Below, piece by piece: positions 1 through 5,539 of a stretch of 6,895 nt of DNA. The notes under the pieces were generated by a model. The model saw nothing but the letters and a program-made list of their open reading frames with translations, was not told the DNA's origin and did no database searches. Origin of the DNA: Oscillospiraceae bacterium (lineage in GTDB: Bacteria > Bacillota > Clostridia > Oscillospirales > Acutalibacteraceae); NCBI GenBank assembly GCA_902761265.1, contig CACWJV010000120.1, positions 1-6,895 on the forward strand, in the 5' to 3' direction. Made by a program: the position numbers and the translations under genes. Numbering within the stretch: position 1 is the stretch's first letter; each line of letters begins with the position of its first letter.

Positions 1-911
1 TAGTTGACCATCAGTTGTTTCGGATCATGGATCGTGTCGTAGGAGATGATAAAGGTCGGCACATCTTTGTAGTCGTTTTTGTGTGCCTGTGCCCATGCGG
101 TTGCGCCGCGCAGACCGGCTTCTTCGGAACCGGTGATGATTACGCCGACTTCGGTGTTTTCAAGGTTGATGCCTTCGTCTTTCATCATCTTGAGCAGCGC
201 AATGCCCATATAGCAGCCGGACAGGTTGTCGTTCGCACCGTCCACAATACGTCTTTCATTCCACAGAAAATACAGACCAATCCAGAACGGAACAAACAGC
301 AGGCCCCAAAGCGCCCATTTAGTGAGCGCCGCACCAGTGCAGAGGCGAACGATGGAGAGCACCAGATAATAGAACGCGCCGGCAAAACCGATGATTGCAT
401 GGCTTTCAAAGCCAACGCCGCCGAGCAGATAGTTGACGGGCCATTCCCAGGCGGCATCCACGTGACCGTTGAAGAAGATCCGGCGCTTGGTTTCGCCGGT
501 GCAGTGTTTGATGGCGGTGACGTTATGGCCGGTCTTTTCCGGGAAAAACTTATCTACAAATTTGAAGTACAGACCGAACTGCAGCACGGCGATCACAAGA
601 CCGAAGGTAATAAAGATTGCGGAAAGCCAGGGCAGGTTCAGGAAGAATGTGACCACTGAAACCAGCATGAGCGTGACGGTAATATAGATCCAACCCATAA
701 AGGATGCGGGATTCTCCTTAAAGGATTCGATTTTGACGTCTTCGCAGCCGCAGTCGTTTTTCAGCACATCTGCCATGTATTCGCATGTCAGTTTTTCGCC
801 TTCGGAACCGGGGTCGCGTTTCGGCAGGGTTTTGATGATTTTTGTAATCTCGTCCATCATGTATTTGGACGCGACATTTTTCTTGTCGATCAGGGTTTGC
901 AGTTTGCTCAT
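1..911 (-). CDS. M28-family zinc aminopeptidase with inserted transmembrane hairpins (partial, C-terminus off window)
   Basis: The reading frame starts at the ATG on 911-909, eight bases after a clear AAAGGAG ribosome site, and stays open for 303 codons to the window edge. Residues 30-65 resemble the N-terminal part of M28/M20 peptidases (PGSEGEK...). Four metal or catalytic elements of M28 are visible in order: NGHVDA (H150, D152), DGANDNLSG (bridging D228), GSEEAGLRG (catalytic E263, ligand E264) and SYDT (D292). The fifth metal ligand, a C-terminal His, would lie past the edge. Unusually, hydrophobic segments at about 71-91, 94-117, 170-190 and 197-217 look like two transmembrane hairpins, one before the HxD motif and one between HxD and DGAND. 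There is no signal peptide, so the catalytic parts should all lie on one side of the membrane, probably the cytoplasm (inference). The likely activity is release of N-terminal amino acids from peptides, with unknown substrate. It is transcribed divergently from the patatin gene. Confidence 0.86.
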   Translation of the reverse strand, partial: MSKLQTLIDKKNVASKYMMDEITKIIKTLPKRDPGSEGEKLTCEYMADVLKNDCGCEDVKIESFKENPASFMGWIYITVTLMLVSVVTFFLNLPWLSAIFITFGLVIAVLQFGLYFKFVDKFFPEKTGHNVTAIKHCTGETKRRIFFNGHVDAAWEWPVNYLLGGVGFESHAIIGFAGAFYYLVLSIVRLCTGAALTKWALWGLLFVPFWIGLYFLWNERRIVDGANDNLSGCYMGIALLKMMKDEGINLENTEVGVIITGSEEAGLRGATAWAQAHKNDYKDVPTFIISYDTIHDPKQLMVN

Positions 912-954
912 ACAAGGTTCTCCTTTGATGTAAATTTGTTGAAAACATGAATAT

Positions 955-983
955 ATTGTAACAAGTTGCCGCCGAAAAGTCAA
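955..983 (-). promoter_or_regulatory. Sigma-A promoter of the M28 peptidase gene
   Basis: Read on the minus strand, TTGACT (983-978) and TACAAT (960-955) are separated by exactly 17 bases, each one mismatch from consensus. Transcription would begin near 948 and give a leader of about 37 nt before the ATG at 911, which includes the AAAGGAG ribosome site. Confidence 0.75.
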
Positions 984-1025
984 GCAAATGTCCCGATATT
1001 ATGATTATTTGATTCCTTAAATTTT

Positions 1026-1039
1026 AATGAACGATCATT
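1026..1039. promoter_or_regulatory. Candidate operator palindrome overlapping the patatin -35 box
   Basis: A 14-base near-palindrome (AATGA, ACGA, TCATT) is symmetric at 12 of 14 positions. Its right half overlaps the first two bases of the patatin -35 hexamer. The size and form are like TetR-type operators, but no regulator gene is present in the window, so a bound protein is only inferred. Confidence 0.3.
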
Positions 1040-1066
1040 GACAGGGAATAGAAAGCATGGTAAGAT
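1038..1066 (+). promoter_or_regulatory. Sigma-A promoter of the patatin gene (extended -10)
   Basis: A perfect TTGACA (1038-1043) is followed after 17 bases by TAAGAT (1061-1066), with a TG extension at 1058-1059. Transcription would start near 1072-1074, right at the start of the AAAGGGGG ribosome site. The predicted leader is therefore only about 15 nt. Confidence 0.7.
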
Positions 1067-1087
1067 GAATCAAAGGGGGTCGGTGAG

Positions 1088-1942
1088 ATGGTTGGTATTA
1101 TTGATGTCGGCGGCGGTTTGCGTGATATCTACGGTGCAGGGGTTTTTGACCGGCTGTTGGACGACGGCGTGCAGCTCGATTATTGTCTCGGCGTTTCGGC
1201 CGGCAGTGCGAACGTCGTGTCCTATCTTGCAAAGCAGCGCGGGCGCAACCACCGGTTTTATATTGATTATTCCAAACGCAAGGAATATATGAGTCCGTCG
1301 AACCTCTATAAGATCGGCGCATTTTTAAACCTAAAGTATATCTACGGCACGCTTTCTGCGTCGGACGGGGAAGATCCGCTGGATTATGAAACGCTTAAAA
1401 ACAATGAGAGCGAATTGTGCGTGGTTGCTACGAACGCAAAAACAGGTAGAATCGAATACTACGGCAAGGACGATATAGCGCAGGATGACTACCGCATTTT
1501 GATGGCGTCATCGGCGATCCCGATCATAGCCCGGATGGAAACCATCGGCGACGCCCAGTGCTCCGACGGCGGTGTCGGCGAACCGATTCCGATTGCAAAA
1601 GCCTTCTTTGACGGCTGCGACAAAGTCGTGCTGGTACTGACGATGCCCGACGGGCCTATGCAGCGCAAACGCCGTGATCTGCTCGCTGCGGTGCTGCTGC
1701 GGTTTATACGGCCGAATCTTTCCAAACTGCTGCTGGAACGGCACAATATCTATAACCGCCAGCTCGAGCATGCACATGCGCTGCGTGACGATGGAAAATG
1801 CATGATCATTTCACCCGATGACGTGATCGGTATCAAGACGCTGACCAATGATACCGAACGGCTTGAGCAGTTGTATCAGAAAGGGTACGCGGACGCCGCG
1901 AAGATCAAGGCGTTTGTGGAAGCGGATGCGTCAAAAAAATAA
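1088..1942 (+). CDS. Patatin-like phospholipase, YjjU-type
   Basis: This 284-residue protein has the patatin fold signatures in order. A glycine-rich oxyanion segment VGGGLRD lies at residues 7-13. The nucleophile elbow GVSAG has Ser37, and the catalytic Asp160 is in DGGVGEPIP, giving a Ser-Asp dyad. The spacing and surrounding residues (GAGVFD after the glycine loop, ASSAIP at 140-144, YTKRE-like YSKRKEY at 61-67) match the YjjU branch of bacterial patatins. Their role is hydrolysis of acyl esters, probably membrane lipids; the true substrate is unknown. There is no signal peptide, so it should act in the cytoplasm or at the inner face of the membrane. The last Gly of the usual GGGxRG loop is Asp13 here. 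The ATG at 1088 follows AAAGGGGG by eight bases. The C-terminal 50 residues (ISPDDVIGIKTLTND...) look like the small domain that follows patatin in this branch. I see no good terminator before the rpsO promoter. Confidence 0.92.
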   Translation: MVGIIDVGGGLRDIYGAGVFDRLLDDGVQLDYCLGVSAGSANVVSYLAKQRGRNHRFYIDYSKRKEYMSPSNLYKIGAFLNLKYIYGTLSASDGEDPLDYETLKNNESELCVVATNAKTGRIEYYGKDDIAQDDYRILMASSAIPIIARMETIGDAQCSDGGVGEPIPIAKAFFDGCDKVVLVLTMPDGPMQRKRRDLLAAVLLRFIRPNLSKLLLERHNIYNRQLEHAHALRDDGKCMIISPDDVIGIKTLTNDTERLEQLYQKGYADAAKIKAFVEADASKK

Positions 1943-1964
1943 GCGAATTTTTGTGCAAAAAGAC

Positions 1965-1993
1965 TTTACATTTTCTGTTTGCTGTGTTATAAT
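1965..1993 (+). promoter_or_regulatory. Strong sigma-A promoter for rpsO (and probably pnp)
   Basis: TTTACA (1965-1970) and a perfect TATAAT (1988-1993) are 17 bases apart, with TG of an extended -10 at 1985-1986. Transcription should start near 2000 and produce a leader of about 120 nt before rpsO. It lies just after the patatin stop codon. Confidence 0.85.
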
Positions 1994-2025
1994 CTTCAAG
2001 CATTCTGCCGATTTCTCAGTGTACG

Positions 2026-2085
2026 GACCAAGTTCGGGGCGTTTAAAGGCGCTAAGAACACTTCACCAACCGTTCACCGGGGGTC
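2026..2085 (+). promoter_or_regulatory. Candidate rpsO leader three-way junction (S15 autoregulation)
   Basis: The leader can be drawn as three helices. GACC 2026-2029 pairs with GGTC 2082-2085. GTTC 2032-2035 pairs with GAAC 2056-2059, then come tandem G-A mismatches, then G2038-U2053 stacked on G2039-C2052, C2040-G2051 and G2041-C2050. A small CCG/CGG hairpin spans 2070-2080. S15 is known to bind a three-way junction and a G-U/G-C step in 16S rRNA, and many rpsO leaders mimic this. The helices are short and drawn by hand, so this is a hypothesis. The ribosome site at 2107-2113 lies downstream and is not paired in this drawing. Confidence 0.35.
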
Positions 2086-2118
2086 AGGCAAATGAAATAC
2101 TTTTATGAGGTGAAAGAC

Positions 2119-2385
2119 ATGATCACAAAAGAAGAAAAAACCGCAATCATCAAAGAGTACGCGACCCATGAAGGCGACACCGGTTCTCCGGAAGTTCAAA
2201 TCGCAGTGCTGACCCACCGCATCAACACCCTGACTGAGCATCTGAAGACCAATAAGAAGGATCACCATTCCCGCCGCGGCCTTCTCAAGATGGTCGGTCA
2301 CAGAAGAAACCTGCTTGCATACCTGCAGAAGAACGACATTGAACGTTATCGTTCTATCGTTGCAAGACTTGGCCTTCGTAAATAA
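2119..2385 (+). CDS. rpsO: 30S ribosomal protein S15
   Basis: The 88-residue product is the normal S15 length and reads as canonical S15 throughout, with DTGSPEVQ at 20-27, DHHSRRGLL at 48-56 and a basic tail ending RLGLRK. The rRNA-contacting residues known from the family are present (H41, D48, S51, Y68). S15 binds the central domain of 16S rRNA and starts assembly of the platform of the small subunit. An in-frame ATG at 2092 would add nine residues, but the ATG at 2119 is preferred. It follows GAGGTGA (2107-2113) at the right distance and gives the standard N-terminus MITKEEK. The gene has its own promoter and leader and is followed by pnp, the common bacterial order. Confidence 0.98.
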   Translation: MITKEEKTAIIKEYATHEGDTGSPEVQIAVLTHRINTLTEHLKTNKKDHHSRRGLLKMVGHRRNLLAYLQKNDIERYRSIVARLGLRK

Positions 2386-2394
2386 GATAACGCA

Positions 2395-2427
2395 AAACAG
2401 CAGGCACGCTTTTCGTGTCTGCTGTTT
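2395..2427 (+). terminator. Terminator-like hairpin after rpsO with poor U-tract
   Basis: AAACAGCAG (2395-2403) pairs perfectly with 2419-2427. A G-U pair and CACG/CGTG extend the stem to 14 pairs around a five-base loop (2409-2413). The tail reads TTTATGTTGTCATT, with no solid run of T, so termination is probably partial. This would lower pnp expression relative to rpsO, or protect the rpsO 3' end. Confidence 0.65.
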
Positions 2428-2456
2428 ATGTTGTCATTGAACACCCTTGTTTTTCC

Positions 2457-2537
2457 CGCAGGGTTCATTACGGATTAGCACTAAACGGAACGTTTTGTCT
2501 ACAAAACGCTGCGTTTATTGCTAAACCGAACCTTGCG
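2457..2537 (+). promoter_or_regulatory. Long imperfect leader hairpin upstream of pnp (RNase III-type duplex)
   Basis: The two arms, 2457-2497 and 2502-2537, fold into one rod with a TCTA loop. Nine pairs (2457-2465 with 2529-2537, one of them G-U) are followed by a five-base bulge at 2466-2470. Then come 3 pairs (2471-2473/2526-2528), an A-A mismatch, 6 pairs (2475-2480/2519-2524), a C-U mismatch, and 6 pairs (2482-2487/2512-2517). A small internal loop with one pair follows, and 7 pairs (2491-2497/2502-2508) close it. That is about 32 pairs. No T-run follows, so it is not a terminator. It ends 24 bases before the pnp ribosome site. The E. coli pnp leader has a similar long duplex that RNase III cleaves and PNPase then degrades to repress itself. 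The same role here is inferred. Confidence 0.6.
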
Positions 2538-2578
2538 TGAAGATAGACTAATATTTTCAGAAAGGATTGGTACAACCT

Positions 2579-4759
2579 ATGTTCCCGGAATTCCGAACAT
2601 TTGAAACCACACTCGCCGGCAGACCGCTCAAGGTCGAGACCGGTAAAATGGCCGGCCTTGCCGGCGGCTCCTGCCTTATCCGCTACGGTGAGACAGAAAT
2701 TCTTTGTACGGCTACCATGTCTGCAAAGCCCAGAGAAGGCGTAGACTTTTTCCCGCTTTCCGTCGATTTTGAAGAAAAGCTCTATTCTGTCGGTAAGATC
2801 CCCGGCTCGTTCCAAAGAAGAGAAGGCCGTGCCAGCGAGAAGGCGACTCTTTGCTCCCGCGTGATCGACCGCCCGATCCGTCCGCTGTTCCCGAAGGATA
2901 TGCGCAATGACGTCGGCGTTGTCGCCACAGTCATGAGCGTGGATCAGGACTGTCTGCCGGAAATCACCGCCATGATCGGTGTGTCCATCGCAATCTCTAT
3001 CTCCGAGATTCCCTGGGACGGCCCGATCGCCGGTGTGTCTGTCGGTCTTGTGGACGGCGAATTCGTCATCAACCCGACCGAGGCGCAGCGTGAAAAATCT
3101 GAAATGGCTGTGACCGTTGCTTCCACGGCTGACCTCGTCGCCATGATCGAAGCCGGCGCCAAGGAAGTCGACAACGAAACCATGTTTGACGGTATCATGT
3201 ATGCCCATAAGGTCAATCAGGAGATCGTTGAATTCATCAAAGGCATACAGAAGGAAGTCGGCAAAGAAAAGGTTCCGTTTGAATCGCAGGATCCTGATCC
3301 AGAGATGTTTGAAGCTGTCAAGGATTTCGCCATCGACATGGTGAAGGAAGCCCTTGACACCGACGATAAACGCATCCGCGACGAAAGACTCAAGCCGGTC
3401 TATGCCGCTGTGCATGAAAAGTTTGACGAAGTCTATCCGGATGATATCGCTAAGCTGGACGACTGCCTGTACAAGCTGCAGAAGTTCGTCGTGCGCCGCT
3501 GGCTGCTTGACGAAGGCAAGCGCGTAGACGGCCGCGGCATCAACGATATGCGTCCGCTGGATGCGGAAATCGATTTGCTGTCCCGCGTCCACGGTTCCGG
3601 TATGTTTACCCGCGGTCAGACGCAGGTTCTGACTGTCACCACGCTCGGCACAATGAGCGATGCGCAGATGCTCGACGGTCTTGACAACGAAGAGAGCAAG
3701 CGCTATATGCACCACTATAACTTCCCGTCCTACTCCGTCGGCGAAACCAGACCGCCGCGCGGCCCGGGCAGACGTGAAATCGGCCACGGCGCACTCGCTG
3801 AGCGTTCGCTCGTGCCGGTACTTCCGACAGTAGAAGAATTCCCGTATACCATCCGTCTCGTTTCCGAAGTGCTGTCCTCCAACGGCTCTACCTCTCAGGC
3901 ATCTGTCTGCGGCTCCACGCTGTCGCTGATGGCGGCCGGTGTGCCGATCAAGGCGCCTGTGGCCGGTATCTCCTGCGGTCTGATCACCGAAGGCGAACGC
4001 TTTATGACGATGGTCGACATTCAGGGTCTCGAAGACTTCTTCGGCGATATGGACTTCAAAGTGGCGGGTACCAAGCGCGGTATCACCTCCATCCAGATGG
4101 ACCTCAAGATCCACGGTCTGACGCCGGCGATTATCAAGGAAGCGCTCGAAAAGACTTACGCTGCCCGCTGCAAGATCATCGACGAAGTGATCCTGCCGTG
4201 CATCGCTGAGCCGCGCAAGGAGCTTTCCAAGTACGCACCGAAGATGCTGACGACCAAGATCGACGTGGAAAAGATTGCTGACGTTATCGGTAAGCAGGGT
4301 AAGGTTATCCAGAAGATTTGCGCAGAATGCAACTGTAAGATCGACGTGGAAGAAGACGGCACGATCTTTGTGTCCGCAATTGATATCGACGATGCGAAGC
4401 GCGCGCTGACAATTATTGAAACGATCGCCAAGGATCCGGAGATCGGCGCCATCTATCGCGGTGTTGTCACCCGTCTGATGACGTTTGGTGCGTTTGTTGA
4501 GATCGCACCGGGCAAAGAAGGTTTGGTACACATCAGCAAGCTTGATGTCAAGCGTGTAGATAAAGTGGAAGACTGTGTCACCGTCGGCGACGAAGTGATC
4601 GTCAAAGTCACCGAAATCGACGATCAGGGCCGTCTGAATCTGTCACGCCGCGATGCGCTGATCGAGATCGAAGGTCTGACGCCGGAAAACGATATCGAAG
4701 AAGAACCGCGCAGACCGCGCCGCGACAACAACCGTCGCAGAAACAACAACCATAAATAA
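2579..4759 (+). CDS. pnp: Polynucleotide phosphorylase (PNPase)
   Basis: The enzyme degrades RNA 3'-to-5' using phosphate, releasing nucleoside diphosphates. It forms a trimeric ring, often with RNA-decay partners. The 726 residues contain the full family layout: first RNase PH domain (about 10-145, with the RNA-binding loop FQRREGR at 78-84), an alpha-helical linker, a second catalytic RNase PH domain (about 315-545), a KH domain with GKQG at 571-574, and an S1 domain from 623 (GAIYRGVV...). A basic Arg/Asn tail ends the protein. The phosphate-site motif SNGSTS is at 434-439. The catalytic acids D486 and D492 and K494 (in GDMDFKVAG) fall at the same numbers as in the E. coli enzyme. The ATG at 2579 is preferred over the TTG at 2567, because the TTG abuts the AGAAAGGA ribosome site; spacing to the ATG is a little long. 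Its mRNA probably starts at the rpsO promoter. A very long antisense open frame here is a codon-bias shadow. Confidence 0.99.
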   Translation: MFPEFRTFETTLAGRPLKVETGKMAGLAGGSCLIRYGETEILCTATMSAKPREGVDFFPLSVDFEEKLYSVGKIPGSFQRREGRASEKATLCSRVIDRPIRPLFPKDMRNDVGVVATVMSVDQDCLPEITAMIGVSIAISISEIPWDGPIAGVSVGLVDGEFVINPTEAQREKSEMAVTVASTADLVAMIEAGAKEVDNETMFDGIMYAHKVNQEIVEFIKGIQKEVGKEKVPFESQDPDPEMFEAVKDFAIDMVKEALDTDDKRIRDERLKPVYAAVHEKFDEVYPDDIAKLDDCLYKLQKFVVRRWLLDEGKRVDGRGINDMRPLDAEIDLLSRVHGSGMFTRGQTQVLTVTTLGTMSDAQMLDGLDNEESKRYMHHYNFPSYSVGETRPPRGPGRREIGHGALAERSLVPVLPTVEEFPYTIRLVSEVLSSNGSTSQASVCGSTLSLMAAGVPIKAPVAGISCGLITEGERFMTMVDIQGLEDFFGDMDFKVAGTKRGITSIQMDLKIHGLTPAIIKEALEKTYAARCKIIDEVILPCIAEPRKELSKYAPKMLTTKIDVEKIADVIGKQGKVIQKICAECNCKIDVEEDGTIFVSAIDIDDAKRALTIIETIAKDPEIGAIYRGVVTRLMTFGAFVEIAPGKEGLVHISKLDVKRVDKVEDCVTVGDEVIVKVTEIDDQGRLNLSRRDALIEIEGLTPENDIEEEPRRPRRDNNRRRNNNHK

Positions 4760-4773
4760 GCAATGACCATGGC

Positions 4774-4810
4774 AAATCGTGTGGATCGGTAACGATTCAC
4801 ACGATTTTTT
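4774..4810 (+). terminator. Rho-independent terminator after pnp
   Basis: A 15-pair stem (4774-4788 with 4793-4807, one G-U pair) is closed by a GTAA tetraloop (GNRA type) and ends in six T (4805-4810). It begins 14 bases after the pnp stop codon. Strong termination is expected. Confidence 0.9.
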
Positions 4811-4816
4811 AAGGAG
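4811..4816 (+). promoter_or_regulatory. Ribosome binding site of the ECF gene, abutting the pnp terminator
   Basis: AAGGAG follows the last T of the terminator with no gap and lies eight bases before the ATG at 4825. It decides the start: a GTG at 4816 overlaps this site and is unlikely to be used. No promoter fits between the pnp stop and this site except inside the hairpin region, and I see no good -35/-10 pair there. Confidence 0.8.
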
Positions 4817-4824
4817 TGTTCCGG

Positions 4825-5430
4825 ATGCAACAAAAAAGTAAAGTATTTGCACTCACCCTGACCGCAGCGTTTCTGGCGATCATCATCCTGATGTCCTTTA
4901 CACCGATCGGCTATCTCAAGGCCGGTCTGGTTGAAATCACGCTGCTCGTGCTGCCTGTTGCACTCGGTGCGGTCACTGTCGGCACAGGAGCAGGTGCGTT
5001 TTTGGGCCTGGCGTTTGGCGCCACATCGTTTATTCAATGCTTCGGCATGAGCCAGTTCGGTGCGATGCTGCTTTCAATCAACCCGGTTTTCGCCGCGATT
5101 GTCTGCTTTGTGCCGCGCATTCTGCTTGGTTTTTGTGCCGGTCTGCTGTTTCAGGCGCTTTCGAAAACAAAGATCCCTGCCGGTGTGTCTGCCGGTATCA
5201 CGGCGCTTTGTGCGTCTTTGATCAACACAGTCTGCTTTGTCGGTCTGCTGATTTTTCTTTACGGCAAAACGGAGTACATCCAGACGATGATGGAAAGTGT
5301 CGGCGCAAAGAATCTGTTCCTGTTCGGTTTTGCGTTTGCCGGAATCAACAGTCTCATCGAAGCGGCTGCGAATGCAGTGATCGGCGGTGTGATCGGCGGC
5401 GTTTTGCTCAAATTGAAGAAGCGGATTTGA
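4825..5430 (+). CDS. ECF transporter S component (substrate-binding membrane subunit), substrate unassigned
   Basis: The 201-residue protein is almost entirely hydrophobic, with about six membrane segments (roughly 7-24, 36-52, 55-70, 84-110, 118-146 and 168-197) and a basic end, LKLKKRI. The opening FALTLTAAFLAIIILMSFTPIGYL, followed by VEITLLVLPVALGAVTVG and a GLAFGATSF stretch, is typical of energy-coupling factor S components. These capture vitamins or other micronutrients and work with a shared EcfA/A'/T energising module encoded elsewhere. The Ala-rich first helix is where S components usually contact EcfT. The substrate cannot be read from the sequence; pantothenate-type and other vitamin carriers look alike, and no vitamin riboswitch is visible. 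The gene sits between the pnp terminator and the nested promoter/terminator at 5459-5520. With no clear promoter of its own it may depend on read-through from pnp. Confidence 0.88.
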   Translation: MQQKSKVFALTLTAAFLAIIILMSFTPIGYLKAGLVEITLLVLPVALGAVTVGTGAGAFLGLAFGATSFIQCFGMSQFGAMLLSINPVFAAIVCFVPRILLGFCAGLLFQALSKTKIPAGVSAGITALCASLINTVCFVGLLIFLYGKTEYIQTMMESVGAKNLFLFGFAFAGINSLIEAAANAVIGGVIGGVLLKLKKRI

Positions 5431-5458
5431 GCGTTTTCACCAAAAAGCAGCTCGTGAA

Positions 5459-5487
5459 TTGACAACAGAAACAAACATCCCTATAAT
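5459..5487 (+). promoter_or_regulatory. Perfect consensus sigma-A promoter for the GPH symporter
   Basis: TTGACA (5459-5464) and TATAAT (5482-5487) are both exact matches to consensus and are 17 bases apart. Transcription would start near 5494 and give a leader of about 46 nt before the ATG at 5540. The -10 box lies inside the left half of the terminator hairpin at 5473-5513. Confidence 0.92.
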
Positions 5488-5520
5488 AGCAGTATGCTGT
5501 TACAGGGATGTTTTATTTTT
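5473..5520 (+). terminator. Rho-independent terminator of the ECF gene, overlapping the next promoter
   Basis: Ten perfect pairs join 5473-5482 to 5504-5513. An inner stem, TAGCAG 5487-5492 with CTGTTA 5497-5502, closes on a four-base loop, and TTTTATTTTT (5511-5520) follows. RNA arriving from the ECF gene would form the whole hairpin. RNA started at the nested promoter (near 5494) lacks the left arm and so should escape termination. Confidence 0.85.
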
Positions 5521-5539
5521 AGGAAGTGAGGAAACAAAG

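Noticed and set aside
15..659. 214-codon plus-strand open frame at the window start
   Set aside because: It lies opposite the M28 peptidase, whose minus-strand frame has a ribosome site, a promoter and all catalytic motifs. The plus-strand product has no recognisable features.
1943..1964. Short hairpin TTTTT/AAAAA after the patatin gene as a terminator
   Set aside because: It has only A-T pairs and no following T-run, so it would not terminate well.
2092..2118. Nine-residue N-terminal extension of S15
   Set aside because: The Shine-Dalgarno at 2107-2113 lies inside the extension and points to the ATG at 2119, which gives the standard 88-residue protein.
2533..2554. TTGCGT and TAATAT as a pnp promoter
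   Set aside because: The spacing is only 10 bases, far from the 16-18 needed, and no alternative -35 sits at the right distance.
2567..2578. TTG start adding four residues to PNPase
   Set aside because: The TTG directly touches the AGAAAGGA site, leaving no spacing. The ATG at 2579 gives the usual N-terminus.
2468..4531. 687-codon antisense open frame across almost all of pnp
   Set aside because: It mirrors the codon pattern of pnp, has a His/Asp/Arg/Phe-rich composition with no recognisable domain, and has no ribosome site. It is a shadow of a strongly biased gene.
5037..5462. 141-codon plus-strand frame overlapping the ECF gene
   Set aside because: It is an out-of-frame, Cys/Arg-rich translation with no ribosome site. 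The ECF frame is hydrophobic and family-like.
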